Notes under the pieces: generated by a model
What the model was told of the DNA's origin: nothing
Seen by the model: only the letters and a program-made list of their open reading frames with translations
Database searches by the model: none
Source: Acidiferrobacteraceae bacterium
GTDB taxonomy: Bacteria > Pseudomonadota > Gammaproteobacteria > Arenicellales > UBA868
NCBI GenBank assembly: GCA_002724185.1
Contig: PBOB01000027.1
Location: forward strand, 1 to 64,000
Length of the DNA: 64,000 nucleotides
Reading direction: 5' to 3'
Position numbers and translations under genes: made by a program
Part shown: positions 46,061 to 55,445 of the stretch, piece after piece
Position numbering within the stretch: position 1 is the first letter of the stretch
How the letters are laid out: every line of letters starts with the position of its first letter

Positions 46061-47629
46061 ATGAATATTCTTTTTATAATGTGTGATCAATTACGTGCGG
46101 ACTACTTATCGTGCTATGGTCATCCACATATTGCGACAAAGAATATCGACAGTTTGGCGAGCAGGGGTTTGCAGTTCAACAACGCCTACTGCCAAGCGCC
46201 GCTTTGTGGTCCCTCACGAGCGAGTTTTTATACTGGCCGGTATATGTCGTCTCATGGAGTAATGGCTAACTCTGATCCACTAAAACTAGGTGAGCTTACT
46301 TTGGGTGATTATTTACGTCAAATTGATATGCCAGCTATTGTTGTGGGCAAGTCAGAGGGCTCACCAAATCAGGTAGCAATAGATAGATTTGATATTGACA
46401 TTGATTCTGCCAGGGGAAAATGTCTTGCAAATAACGGATTCTCTCCATATGAAAGATTTTCTGGTATTTATCCTGACGCTCTTGTTCCGGATGATTTGGG
46501 TTATAGCGCACACCTGAGGTCACACGGGTTTAATGGGGGCAATCCATGGGAGGCATGGGCGAATACCGCTATCGATTCTGCTGGCAGGAAAGTGAGTGGT
46601 TGGTATATGCAGAATGCAGGACTACCTGCACGCATACCGGAAGAGTACTCCGAAACTGCATTTATCACCGATCGCGCTGTTGAATTCCTACGTTCAGTGG
46701 ATGTGGAAGATAGCTGGTGTATGCATTTGAGCTACATCAAGCCGCATTGGCCTTATTTAGCGCCGACTCCTTATCACAATATATATCGAACAGATCATGT
46801 ATTGAAGGCGATACGACATGAGTCCGAGAGATTTCATGCACACCCCGTATATAAGGCATTCATGAATCTTGATTACAGTAAGAATTTTTCGAGGGATGAA
46901 GTACGCAATACCGTAATTCCGACCTATATGGGGCTCATTCAGCAGATAGATAACCATATTGGTCGTGTGCTCATAGAACTGAAGAAGCATGGCCTGCATG
47001 AGAAAACGGTAATCGTATTTTCAAGCGATCATGGCGATTATTTAGGTGATCATTGGTTGGGAGAGAAAGATCTTTTCCATCGACAGTCGTTTCGAATCCC
47101 GCTAATAATATATGATCCGTCAAGAGCTGCCGATTTATCTCGTGGCCGTGTTGTTGAAGAGTTTGTTGAAGCGATTGATATTCTACCCACTCTGGTTGAA
47201 TTGGCAGGTGGAGCTTCTTCTGAGGAGAGAGTTGAAGGGCGATCCTTAGTGCCGTTCTTACGTGAGACCAAACCTAGTTGGACAAGAGAGTCGGTGTTTA
47301 GCGAGATTGATTATAGTGATCGAGGTGCGAGAGCTTCTTTAGGGCTGCATCCCTACGATTGCCGTGCTCGTGCCATTCAGACCAGTAGATGGAAATATAT
47401 CTTGCATGAAAGATTTCGTCCCCAGCTGTTTGATTTAGATAATGATCCAGATGAATTCATTGATTTAGGGCAAGATCCAGGATATGCGTCAGTTAGGCAA
47501 GATTGCTACGATCAGTTATTTACCTGGTATAGGAATCTAAAGGTGCGCACAGAGGTCCCCACTGAGTTTCTTTTTAAAATGGGTCCTGACCGAGACGAGC
47601 AGCGCGGAATACTGATTGGGCGCTGGTAA
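46061..47629 (+). CDS. Sulfatase/phosphonate monoester hydrolase family enzyme
   Basis: Alkaline phosphatase superfamily hydrolase of 522 residues. The formylglycine motif C49-G-P-S-R (APLCGPSRASFYTGR) is intact, so the Cys must be oxidised by a maturase for activity. Metal ligands are D9 with Q10 at the start (FIMCDQLRADYL) and SSDHGDYLGDHW near 325. The CGPSR type and overall length match phosphonate monoester hydrolases and choline-sulfatase-like enzymes. No signal peptide is present, so it is cytosolic. An MFS gene precedes it by 5 nt. The exact ester (sulfate or phosphonate) is not decidable here. Confidence 0.88.
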   Translation: MNILFIMCDQLRADYLSCYGHPHIATKNIDSLASRGLQFNNAYCQAPLCGPSRASFYTGRYMSSHGVMANSDPLKLGELTLGDYLRQIDMPAIVVGKSEGSPNQVAIDRFDIDIDSARGKCLANNGFSPYERFSGIYPDALVPDDLGYSAHLRSHGFNGGNPWEAWANTAIDSAGRKVSGWYMQNAGLPARIPEEYSETAFITDRAVEFLRSVDVEDSWCMHLSYIKPHWPYLAPTPYHNIYRTDHVLKAIRHESERFHAHPVYKAFMNLDYSKNFSRDEVRNTVIPTYMGLIQQIDNHIGRVLIELKKHGLHEKTVIVFSSDHGDYLGDHWLGEKDLFHRQSFRIPLIIYDPSRAADLSRGRVVEEFVEAIDILPTLVELAGGASSEERVEGRSLVPFLRETKPSWTRESVFSEIDYSDRGARASLGLHPYDCRARAIQTSRWKYILHERFRPQLFDLDNDPDEFIDLGQDPGYASVRQDCYDQLFTWYRNLKVRTEVPTEFLFKMGPDRDEQRGILIGRW

Positions 47630-47654
47630 TCTTACGTATGCAACATCAACATAT

Positions 47655-47879
47655 ATGAAAAGAGCTCGCACAACTAATGTTTTGCGATTGACCTATCGTC
47701 TTGGATGGATATCGATATGGGGTACATGGTTCCTTGTACTGATAGTATTTGTCCCATCACCTGAGGTTGATATATGGGGGTGGGGGTTTTATACGGTTTT
47801 TACTACGACCCTGGCATGGTTTTTACATCGCCTGTGGGATCGAATAACGATCGGCAGACCGTTACCAAGGCGCCAGTAA
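47655..47879 (+). CDS. Small two-helix membrane protein
   Basis: A 74-residue protein starting at ATG 47655 with a basic N-terminus (MKRARTTNVLRLTYRLG), two hydrophobic helices (about 17-33 and 41-58) and a basic end (GRPLPRRQ). It sits 25 nt after the sulfatase stop on the same strand and may be the last gene of that operon; TTG 47616 upstream in the same frame is less likely as a start. I do not recognise a family. It converges with the desaturase gene, whose stop is 2 nt away. Confidence 0.65.
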   Translation: MKRARTTNVLRLTYRLGWISIWGTWFLVLIVFVPSPEVDIWGWGFYTVFTTTLAWFLHRLWDRITIGRPLPRRQ

Positions 47880-47881
47880 TG

Positions 47882-48820
47882 CTACTTACCTTTTTTTAGT
47901 TTCGTTTCAAGTATTTTGTTAAAAGAAGTGTAACCATGTGTAATTTCAACAATGTAGTTTCTCAATAATTGATGCGCTCTTGGAAGAGCATGAAAAGGTA
48001 TCGCTGTACACGCATGGTGCTCGGCGTGAAAACACATATTCCATGACATAAATCGTACAAACGGATTAGTGATCGTTGTTCGACTATTTTGTAGCATGTC
48101 ATTTGAGAAAGAACAAAGAGTGTGCTCTGCTAACAAGAATAGTCTCAGTACAGGTTGACCTAGTAACATCGGAATAATCCAATAAAACAATAAGAAATTA
48201 CTGGACAGATATAACGATGTAATTAGACATAAAACATACGCTAGTATGTAATATCGGGCTTCTATAGCAATTGATAATTTTCTAATCGAGCTAATATATG
48301 GCTCTTCAATGTACCCAAAAGCATGCCCAATGATTGCCTTTATGTTACCGGTCCAATACCTATAGCCAGATATTTGCAGGAATAAATCCCATGAATTATT
48401 GAGATTCTTGTTTGCCAGCTCAGGGTCACGACTTGGTACTTGAGTCCATCGGTGGTGAGCCATGTGAAAGAGACGAAAATGGATGGGGGGCAGCAGTAAA
48501 ACAAAACCCAAGATAGCAGCGATTATATTATTTGCTGATCGTGTTCTAAATGCTGTTCGGTGAATGCATTCGTGCAAGGGGGCAAAAAGAAAGCTCATGA
48601 CTATACCCATTGCCAGCATGCAAGGAAAAAATAGTGGTCCTTTCATTGTGGAATAAACGAGTAGCCCAGTAAATACAACTAGCCCCAGATGTGCCATTAG
48701 ATGGACGCTTGCGGAAAGATCCGATTTATTATACAGGGCCCTTAGCTGTGCTATCTCAGATGCTGAGAGGTTCACATACTCTTCCGCTGCATCAGTATCT
48801 ACTCCAATCGTGGATTTCAT
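47882..48820 (-). CDS. Membrane fatty acid desaturase
   Basis: Integral membrane di-iron desaturase/hydroxylase of 312 residues. Histidine boxes are HECIH (83-87), HMAHH (119-123) and HAEHH near 268, with four to six membrane segments around them. The spacing fits the FA_desaturase family of membrane-lipid or carotenoid/alkane-type modifying enzymes. Unsaturated fatty acid production would fit the downstream lipid-modification genes at 50-56 kb, but the substrate is not shown. Confidence 0.87.
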   Translation of the reverse strand: MKSTIGVDTDAAEEYVNLSASEIAQLRALYNKSDLSASVHLMAHLGLVVFTGLLVYSTMKGPLFFPCMLAMGIVMSFLFAPLHECIHRTAFRTRSANNIIAAILGFVLLLPPIHFRLFHMAHHRWTQVPSRDPELANKNLNNSWDLFLQISGYRYWTGNIKAIIGHAFGYIEEPYISSIRKLSIAIEARYYILAYVLCLITSLYLSSNFLLFYWIIPMLLGQPVLRLFLLAEHTLCSFSNDMLQNSRTTITNPFVRFMSWNMCFHAEHHACTAIPFHALPRAHQLLRNYIVEITHGYTSFNKILETKLKKGK

Positions 48821-48861
48821 GAATTCAGAATTAGTTAGACATTATGTTGTGTTCGAGAATT

Positions 48862-49848
48862 CTATTCTTTGACTGTTGAGTGGAATTTTTCCATGAGATA
48901 TTGGCCAGAAATAACATCATTATAGATAGGGCGCTGCCCTTCTTGTAAGCAGGATGGTAGGCACCGAATCTTAGCATCCCAGTTGGGCTGGTGAAAATAC
49001 GCAAGGGATAGGCGGGGTTTTGCCGGATTGATCAGAGTGCCTTGATCGGGAATAACCACTCGGTGCAGAGAGGATTTCCATCGGTCATTAGTCCAGCGCG
49101 CTAGAAGATCTCCAACATTAATTACCAAATCAGATGATCGGCTTCGGACAGGGATCCATGTTCCGTTGCGATCTTGGATTTCTAATCCTTCTAGCTCGCC
49201 GGATTGGGCTACAACTGTTAATGTCCCGTAGTCGCTATGCGCACCAGCCCGCAATTGTCCACGCGCTGGCTTTGAGGTTAATAATGGATAATAATTTGCG
49301 CGAAGAGCGCTTATTGGATTACTTATAAATGGTGCAAAGAAATCTGTAGGTAACTTAAGAGCGATAGCGAAGCGACGCATGAGTGCTTCGGATAGACATG
49401 CCATAGCTCTGTAATAGTTCTCAAAATTAGCCCTAAAGTCATGAGGGCTATATGGCCAGACGTTTGGCACCTGCGTGAAGGCTGATTCCGATCGTTCTTT
49501 TCGCACCGTACGCGGCTCCACTGGCCCCATGGAAAAAGATTCCTTTAAGTCCGGTGGTGAATAGTTTCCCCTTGAACGGGCTAATCTTTCTTCGCCTAGA
49601 TATGAGAATCCATAGGGACTTTGTGGTGTTTTTTTGCTAGCATGTTGCTTCTTCGAGAGAGGCTGCTGAAAAAATTGTAATGCAGATTTCAAACATGAAT
49701 CTATTAATCTCTGATCAACACCATGATTGGAAACAATAAAAAACCCCGTGCCTTCGCAGGCTTTTCGGATCGCATCAGCTTGATCATCGATATATCGAGT
49801 TTTTTGATAATCCAGATTAATTATGGGAATAATATTGCTAGAATTCAT
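48862..49848 (-). CDS. Isopenicillin N synthase-like Fe(II)/2-oxoglutarate oxygenase
   Basis: A 328-residue cytosolic oxygenase of the IPNS/plant 2OG group. Iron ligands H204-x-D206 (GAHSDYGTLTVV) and H262 (LHRVV), with R279-x-S281 (PRLSLAYF) for 2-oxoglutarate. The N-terminal DIOX_N half (INLDYQK...GFFIVSNHGVD) is present. Bacterial members include ethylene-forming and hyoscyamine-like enzymes, and the substrate is unknown. The gene is 41 nt upstream of the desaturase on the same strand. Confidence 0.87.
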   Translation of the reverse strand: MNSSNIIPIINLDYQKTRYIDDQADAIRKACEGTGFFIVSNHGVDQRLIDSCLKSALQFFQQPLSKKQHASKKTPQSPYGFSYLGEERLARSRGNYSPPDLKESFSMGPVEPRTVRKERSESAFTQVPNVWPYSPHDFRANFENYYRAMACLSEALMRRFAIALKLPTDFFAPFISNPISALRANYYPLLTSKPARGQLRAGAHSDYGTLTVVAQSGELEGLEIQDRNGTWIPVRSRSSDLVINVGDLLARWTNDRWKSSLHRVVIPDQGTLINPAKPRLSLAYFHQPNWDAKIRCLPSCLQEGQRPIYNDVISGQYLMEKFHSTVKE

Positions 49849-49982
49849 TATAGCTAACTCTTCTTACTCCTATTTAATTGATAAAATACTGCTAGCATAT
49901 GGAGCTAAATTCAGCACGCTACTCTTTGCTCGATTATTTGTTGTAGCATTTAGGGGGCGAGTCAGTTAGCAAGGGATTGGTA

Positions 49983-50297
49983 ATGTATAAGACTATTTAT
50001 CCACAAGCTGCCTACGATATGATACAGCAGGGTGATGTGTCTATAGTTGATATACGAGATACAAAGTCCTTTTTTTTGAGTCACTTGGAGCAAGCAACAC
50101 ACGTGACTGGAGAAAATATTGCGGGGTTCCTTGCGGAGGCAGATCGGGAAAAGACACTTTTGGTCTATTGCTACCATGGCAACTCAAGCCAGTCCGCAGC
50201 TGCGTATTTTGTTGAGAATGGGTTTGTTAATACTTACCACTTAGCGGATGGATTCGAGGGATGGTGTAAATCCGGTCTCCCTATCCATAGTGAATGA
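49983..50297 (+). CDS. glpE: GlpE-like single-domain rhodanese (thiosulfate sulfurtransferase)
   Basis: A 104-residue rhodanese with the active-site loop C63-Y-H-G-N-S (VYCYHGNSSQSAA), as in E. coli GlpE. The N-terminus MYKTIYPQAAYDMIQQGDVSIVDIRD and the C-terminal ADGFEGWCKSGLP match single-domain sulfurtransferases. It transfers sulfane sulfur from thiosulfate to cyanide or thioredoxin in vitro. The start is ATG 49983; a TTG two codons upstream is possible. No glp genes are adjacent. Confidence 0.88.
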   Translation: MYKTIYPQAAYDMIQQGDVSIVDIRDTKSFFLSHLEQATHVTGENIAGFLAEADREKTLLVYCYHGNSSQSAAAYFVENGFVNTYHLADGFEGWCKSGLPIHSE

Positions 50298-50380
50298 GAT
50301 CAAAATCAATAGATGTTTACTATGCAGTCTAACTTAGGGAAGTTTTTACATTTCAGGGGGTTCGCCATTATTTCATTAAG

Positions 50381-50932
50381 CTATTGCCAGTGTTGAGGAA
50401 CTTTTATGAGTTTCTCTATGTCGTAACCGGCCTGCTCAATTTTCTTACTCAATTTGTTGTACAGCTCTTCACTAATTCGTGATTTTCTCGCCATAATCCA
50501 GACGTAATCACGCTTGTTGCGCCCAATGATCGTACTACTATAGTCCTGGGCTAGATAAATGATTCGGTAGTCTGCCTTAATTGGCCATATAAATTGCATC
50601 CCCCAAACCGCATTTGTTTTTCTATCCACTATGAATCCGCGAGGGTGGTATTCCCTTTTTGGGCCCTCAAAACTTCCTTTATTATATGTAAAGGTTGTTG
50701 CGATAGTGCCGTCGGAATCCATCTGGTAGTGTTCAACCGCATTGAATATGTTTTTTTCTAGCTGTGTAGGGATGGAGGCGATAACATACCACTTGCCCAT
50801 AAATCGATCGAGATCAACATAATCAACAGTATCAAGAATTTGTTCTTTAGCAGTCATGGCATTAAAGGGGGTCAACGCGATAAGGATACCTACCAAACTC
50901 AGAATCGAATATATTTTCCTAGTCTTGGTCAT
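50381..50932 (-). CDS. Lipocalin family protein (Blc-like)
   Basis: A 183-residue lipocalin. An N-terminal signal peptide (about 1-28) precedes the lipocalin GKWYVIASIPTQLE (about 45-58, G-x-W motif), and a full barrel ending near IEQAGYDIEKLIKVP. E. coli Blc is an outer membrane lipoprotein binding lysophospholipids; here no lipobox Cys is seen, so this one may be soluble in the periplasm. It is the last gene of a lipid-modification operon and overlaps the upstream methyltransferase gene by 14 nt. Confidence 0.88.
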   Translation of the reverse strand: MTKTRKIYSILSLVGILIALTPFNAMTAKEQILDTVDYVDLDRFMGKWYVIASIPTQLEKNIFNAVEHYQMDSDGTIATTFTYNKGSFEGPKREYHPRGFIVDRKTNAVWGMQFIWPIKADYRIIYLAQDYSSTIIGRNKRDYVWIMARKSRISEELYNKLSKKIEQAGYDIEKLIKVPQHWQ

Positions 50933-52001
50933 TTAGATTAAACGCCGGTGGTGCAGAGATGTTTTTAACGAATAAGTAGTGACCTACCCCCCAGTACGCA
51001 CCTTTTGCCATGCCAAATAGTTCAGCGCATGCCATAAAGAAAAGGCGCCAGCGATTAAACCACAAATCCTCGTTTTTACATCCATAGACCTCAGCCAAAA
51101 TATTCTTAACCACTATGCTGTTTTTATCAAGATTTTCTAGCCATCTGTTAGCTGTATGTTGATAGTGCAATCCATTCCAATGCCATTGGCAGTCTAACTT
51201 TAAATGCTCCTGGAATTGCAACGGAAGATCTCGACTTGGCATAATACCGCCCGTAAAAAAATGACGCGCCATCCAGTCTGTTGGGCCGCGATCTTCAAAT
51301 TTATAAGGGTAATACTTGTAGCAAAAGATATGCATGAAGAACTTACCATCATCTTTTAGCCAGCTATGAATACGTCGAAATATTTCTTGATAATTTCTGA
51401 GATGTTCAAATAATTCAATAGATATTATCCGATCAAATTGTTGTGCTGTGTTAAATTCATTAATATCTGCAGTGATTACTTCAATATTCTGGAGTCCAGC
51501 TGTTCTTGCACGTTCTAATATAAAGTTTCTTTGGGAATTAGAATTAGAAACAGCCATGATATGGCTATCGGGAAATTGGGCCGATATCCATAAAGTTAGT
51601 GAACCCCAGCCGCAACCTAGCTCAAGGATGCTTTCTCCGTTTTCAATACCAGCCCTATTACAAGTTATATGAAGCGACGCCTCCTCTGATGCATCTATAT
51701 GATCATCTTCGTTTTTCCAATAGCCACAGCTATATTTGTTATGTTTTCCCAATATTAAATTAAAAAATTCTGGTGGTAACTCGTAATGTTGTTCGTTTGC
51801 TTTCTCCGGTAACGGAGCTATGTCCGAATTATTCATCGCTTCAATGAACCTTCTCATTTCCTCATCATCACGTGAGAGCGAAGCACGCTTAGTTTGAATG
51901 AGACGGCGACGGCACAAATGTCGAATAGCATGTCGTACAAGATGATCAGATAGCCAGCCATTTTCGGCTAAATTTAGGCCGATATCAGTGAATGTTCTCA
52001 T
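50919..52001 (-). CDS. CFA-synthase-like SAM-dependent methyltransferase (CNMT-type)
   Basis: A 360-residue methyltransferase of the cyclopropane fatty acid synthase superfamily with the coclaurine N-methyltransferase-like opening HYELPPEFFNLILG and KYSCGYW. SAM motif I is ILELGCGWGSLTLWIS, and the bicarbonate-pocket region of CFA is not obviously complete. The acceptor may be a lipid or an amine. It is fifth in the operon DUF1295-FAD oxidoreductase-DUF1365-CFA-this gene-lipocalin. Function beyond methyl transfer is inferred from the operon. Confidence 0.8.
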   Translation of the reverse strand: MRTFTDIGLNLAENGWLSDHLVRHAIRHLCRRRLIQTKRASLSRDDEEMRRFIEAMNNSDIAPLPEKANEQHYELPPEFFNLILGKHNKYSCGYWKNEDDHIDASEEASLHITCNRAGIENGESILELGCGWGSLTLWISAQFPDSHIMAVSNSNSQRNFILERARTAGLQNIEVITADINEFNTAQQFDRIISIELFEHLRNYQEIFRRIHSWLKDDGKFFMHIFCYKYYPYKFEDRGPTDWMARHFFTGGIMPSRDLPLQFQEHLKLDCQWHWNGLHYQHTANRWLENLDKNSIVVKNILAEVYGCKNEDLWFNRWRLFFMACAELFGMAKGAYWGVGHYLFVKNISAPPAFNLNDQD

Positions 52002-52121
52002 ATTTGCCCGATTGCTCTATAGATTTTAAATAAGCACGCAGTTCTACAGCTGATTAGGCGAATAAGTCTTGATAATGGCGTAGTATTTATCATTGATCCT
52101 GCTTGGGCATAGACTGCCCCG

Positions 52122-53321
52122 TTACTTTATCTTACTTATTAATATTTGCAGATTATCCAGGTAGCCCTCTTCAAATCCAGCTTCGCAATAGCAGAAATAG
52201 TAATGCCAAATGCGCATAAATTCCTCTGTATATCCCTGAGCTCGAATATTGCTCTCCTGTTCCCAAAAATTGGCTCTCCAGCACCTGAGGGTACGCGCAT
52301 AATCGTTCCCAATATTTCTCACTTTGTCTATCCGAAGAGATGTGTATTGAGAAATATGTTCTTGAATTGTTTCTAGTGAAACTAAACACCCGCCGGGAAA
52401 AATATATTTTTGTATAAAATCTACTTGCTTGAGATATGATTTATACCGCTCATGGGGTAACGTAATGCCCTGCAGCACCATCTTTCCATCAGGCGATAGA
52501 AGTTTTTCGCATTTGCGAAAAAAGGTAGGAAGATGCTCGTATCCAACAGCTTCTATCATCTCAATTGCTACAAGCTTATCAAATTGTCCTGAGAATTTCC
52601 GATAGTCAAGCAACTTAACATTTATTTGATTGCCTAGCTTCTCCTTGAGGATGCGTTTCATTACATAATCATATTGATTGGGGGAGATAGTTATGCACGT
52701 AACACGACATCTATAATTTCTTGCAGCATGAATCGCAAAACTACCCCAACCACAGCCAATTTCAGCCAAGGAATCATTCGGTTGGAGATTAAGCATCTGA
52801 CATATTTTATCAAGCTTAGAAATTGATGCATCCTTTAAGGTTGATTCTCCGGAAGGAAAAATACCCCCAGAATATGTCATTGTTTCGTCAAGGATTAAGG
52901 AAAAGAACTCGTTGCCGAGGTCATAGTGGTTGTGAATGTTAAGTTTGCTCCCTAATAAAGTATTGCTGCGTTTACGGTGTTTACGTGAGGCGGCATGTCG
53001 TGCGAGGAAACTTAACCCACTCTTGAACCGATCAATGGCTTGTTGATTACGAATGAATGTGCGTAGTAGGGCAGTTAAATCAGGAGTATCCCACCCATGG
53101 CGAATCCAGGATTCTGCTAGACCCAATCCACCTTTCCAGATAATGTCTCGATAGAAGGCTTGCGTTTTTACGTTTATTTGACCTTCCACCTCACCACTTC
53201 CCAGCACTGTTTGACCCCAAGGATCCGTAATCTTTACCGACTTCTTCAGATCGCGTAGTTTATGTAACACCATGTATCTAAAAAGAGCATTAGGGGACAG
53301 AAAATTCTTCTTTCCAGTCAT
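52122..53321 (-). CDS. Cyclopropane-fatty-acyl-phospholipid synthase family protein
   Basis: A 399-residue SAM-dependent enzyme adding a methylene or methyl group across cis double bonds of membrane fatty acids. The hallmark HYDLGNEFFSLILDETMTYSGGIF, motif I LAEIGCGWGSFAIHAARNY, and IEMIEAVGYEHLPTFF are those of CFA synthase. The N-terminal substrate-binding region is slightly longer than in E. coli. It occurs in a cluster with FAD oxidoreductase, DUF1365 and DUF1295, which in Alphaproteobacteria is singlet-oxygen induced and includes methylated furan fatty acid enzymes. Confidence 0.88.
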   Translation of the reverse strand: MTGKKNFLSPNALFRYMVLHKLRDLKKSVKITDPWGQTVLGSGEVEGQINVKTQAFYRDIIWKGGLGLAESWIRHGWDTPDLTALLRTFIRNQQAIDRFKSGLSFLARHAASRKHRKRSNTLLGSKLNIHNHYDLGNEFFSLILDETMTYSGGIFPSGESTLKDASISKLDKICQMLNLQPNDSLAEIGCGWGSFAIHAARNYRCRVTCITISPNQYDYVMKRILKEKLGNQINVKLLDYRKFSGQFDKLVAIEMIEAVGYEHLPTFFRKCEKLLSPDGKMVLQGITLPHERYKSYLKQVDFIQKYIFPGGCLVSLETIQEHISQYTSLRIDKVRNIGNDYARTLRCWRANFWEQESNIRAQGYTEEFMRIWHYYFCYCEAGFEEGYLDNLQILISKIK

Positions 53322-53360
53322 AGATTCGCTTCAGTCACTTCGTTTTGATTCCATAGCTAG

Positions 53361-54119
53361 CTAACCATGTTTCTTATGAGCAGGATGTGGATATATTTGA
53401 ATTCCTTTCATCCATAGGCAAAGGGCTTGCCAGTGTATTGTTAGTATTACTTTGATAGTTATAAATGGATAGCCTGCTAGACAGGCCATGAGATTGCCCT
53501 TAGTAATGGGTTTAGCAGAAAGAGTAAGGCTAGCGCTAAATTTTTTGATGCTATCCTCATATGTGTCTATTTTTACATCTATGTTCTTTTCGGATGCTTC
53601 TATTTTCCATTTATATTCCTGATTCATTGGCATAAATGGCGATACATGAAATTCCTTAGGTAGTATCAATTCATTTGAATGGCCCCGATCTGATATCGGA
53701 TAACTTAATACGTAACAGTGTCGTTCGTTCCATGGCGTATTGGATACCTCGGCGACAACATGCTCAAGTCTAGTTTCATCTTTATTCCAGCAGAAAAATA
53801 AACTTACAGGGTTCATGCAATAGCCAAAGTATCGAAGATGGGTCAAGAGTCGAATTGGGCCATTTGCCCTCACACCAGCGCGCTCTTCGATCAAGTCTCT
53901 GACACACTCTGCGAGTGGCCTTTCTTTATCTCCGAAATGATCGGCACGTTTGAACCATGCTATTGCTGGTCTCTTCACAGACCATAGAAGATAAGGCTCA
54001 AAGACTGTCGACAATTCATCCAGATCCAGATACATCATAAATATTCTGTATCTAAATCTATGTTTTTTTGGCCTAAATCTACTATGGTAGATATGGCCTT
54101 TAAATATTCGGCTATTCAA
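53361..54119 (-). CDS. DUF1365 domain protein
   Basis: A 252-residue DUF1365 protein: SRIFKGHIYHSRFRPKKHRFRYRIFMMYLDLDEL at the start and FGYCMNPVSLFFCWN in the middle are diagnostic. The family has no established biochemical role but constantly accompanies CFA-like methyltransferases and FAD amine-oxidase-like proteins. It has hydrophobic patches but no clear transmembrane set. Its start overlaps the FAD oxidoreductase stop by 4 nt, indicating translational coupling. Confidence 0.9.
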   Translation of the reverse strand: MNSRIFKGHIYHSRFRPKKHRFRYRIFMMYLDLDELSTVFEPYLLWSVKRPAIAWFKRADHFGDKERPLAECVRDLIEERAGVRANGPIRLLTHLRYFGYCMNPVSLFFCWNKDETRLEHVVAEVSNTPWNERHCYVLSYPISDRGHSNELILPKEFHVSPFMPMNQEYKWKIEASEKNIDVKIDTYEDSIKKFSASLTLSAKPITKGNLMACLAGYPFITIKVILTIHWQALCLWMKGIQIYPHPAHKKHG

Positions 54120-55369
54120 AATGGTATTTTTACTCCAAACGCATCACAGACATTTAATGCACTACGAATACCATCCTCATGAAACCCACTACCCCAATAT
54201 GAGCCACAATATGAGATACCGCGACGCCGAATTAATGATGAGTGTTTTCTCTGTGCTTCATCTCGGCCAGGAGAAAACATTGGATGTCGGTATTGCATAC
54301 GTTCAATAATTCTATTTTCTCTAATAAGGTCTTCTTGGTTAAGAGACACACAGTATGTATTCGAGCTAGTGAATCCTTGCAAGAGGTTCATGTTGTAGGT
54401 AACACAAACAGCAGATTCGAAGTTTTCCCGCACTAGGTAGTTCCAACTTGCCCAGGTACGTCTTTTAGAGGGTAAAACACGGGTGTCAGTATGTAGGCAT
54501 GCCTGATTTGATTGGTAGGGGAACATACTAAGGACATCATGCTCCTCCTTATCAATATCTGCAACCGTGCTAATACTGGTATCAGCATGAGTAGCCATAA
54601 TAACCTCATCAAAAGTTGCGACGCTATCATCGTTCCAATATACCTCAACACCATTTTGTTTTCGGGTAACGCGTTGCACAGCAGTACTATGCCTAAGTTT
54701 TCCTTCAAGAGATTTCTCAAGTTTTCCGATATACTGTTGTGAGCCCCCAGTTACTGTTTTCCACTGAGGCCTCCCACGCAGTTGAAGTAGCGAATGATTG
54801 TCAAGAAATTCAATGACGAATTTAATTGGAAAGTTGCTGAATGAAGAGCAGTCACTAGACCATATCGATGCGCCGAGTGGTAACAGATAACGCTCCACAA
54901 ATGCCTGACTATATCCTTCAGCAGTCAAGTAATCGCTGACTGTTACAGTATCTTCATATTTTTTATCAAGACATTGCTTTGCTTTTCGGTTGAATTCAAG
55001 TATATCTCTCAGCATTCTCCACATATCAGGACGAAAAATATTTTTCCTTTGAGCAAAAAGTTTATTTAGGCTTGAACCGTTATACTCGAAATTATCCCTG
55101 TCATAACGGACACTGAAACTCATATTTGAATTATGCGTTTTCACGCCTAAAGCTTCAAAGAGACGACTGAGAATGGGGTAATTGAACGCGTTGAAGACGA
55201 TGAATCCAGTATCAATGGGCAAGACCTTACCATCATCATGTACTTGTGTTGTTTGTGCATGCCCCCCGGATTTTCTTTCCTTCTCAAACACAGTTACATT
55301 ATGCTCTTTGCCAAGAATATAGGCTGTGACAAGCCCTGATACTCCTGCTCCGATAATAGCGATATTCAT
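54116..55369 (-). CDS. FAD-dependent amine-oxidase-like oxidoreductase
   Basis: Flavoprotein of 417 residues with an N-terminal dinucleotide motif IAIIGAGVSGLVTAYILG and conserved HAQTTQVHDDGKVLPIDTGFIVFN. It belongs to the protoporphyrinogen oxidase/amine oxidase-like group found before DUF1365 in lipid clusters. In Rhodobacter the equivalent locus contributes to 11-methyl and furan fatty acid formation, so desaturation of a methylated acyl chain is plausible. It overlaps DUF1365 by 4 nt and follows DUF1295 by 76 nt. Confidence 0.87.
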   Translation of the reverse strand: MNIAIIGAGVSGLVTAYILGKEHNVTVFEKERKSGGHAQTTQVHDDGKVLPIDTGFIVFNAFNYPILSRLFEALGVKTHNSNMSFSVRYDRDNFEYNGSSLNKLFAQRKNIFRPDMWRMLRDILEFNRKAKQCLDKKYEDTVTVSDYLTAEGYSQAFVERYLLPLGASIWSSDCSSFSNFPIKFVIEFLDNHSLLQLRGRPQWKTVTGGSQQYIGKLEKSLEGKLRHSTAVQRVTRKQNGVEVYWNDDSVATFDEVIMATHADTSISTVADIDKEEHDVLSMFPYQSNQACLHTDTRVLPSKRRTWASWNYLVRENFESAVCVTYNMNLLQGFTSSNTYCVSLNQEDLIRENRIIERMQYRHPMFSPGRDEAQRKHSSLIRRRGISYCGSYWGSGFHEDGIRSALNVCDAFGVKIPF

Positions 55370-55445
55370 CGTTATGCAACTCTCAATTGATTAGATGGGC
55401 TGATTGCACGAGTCTAATTATGTACAGTTCCAGTGTTATATCAGT

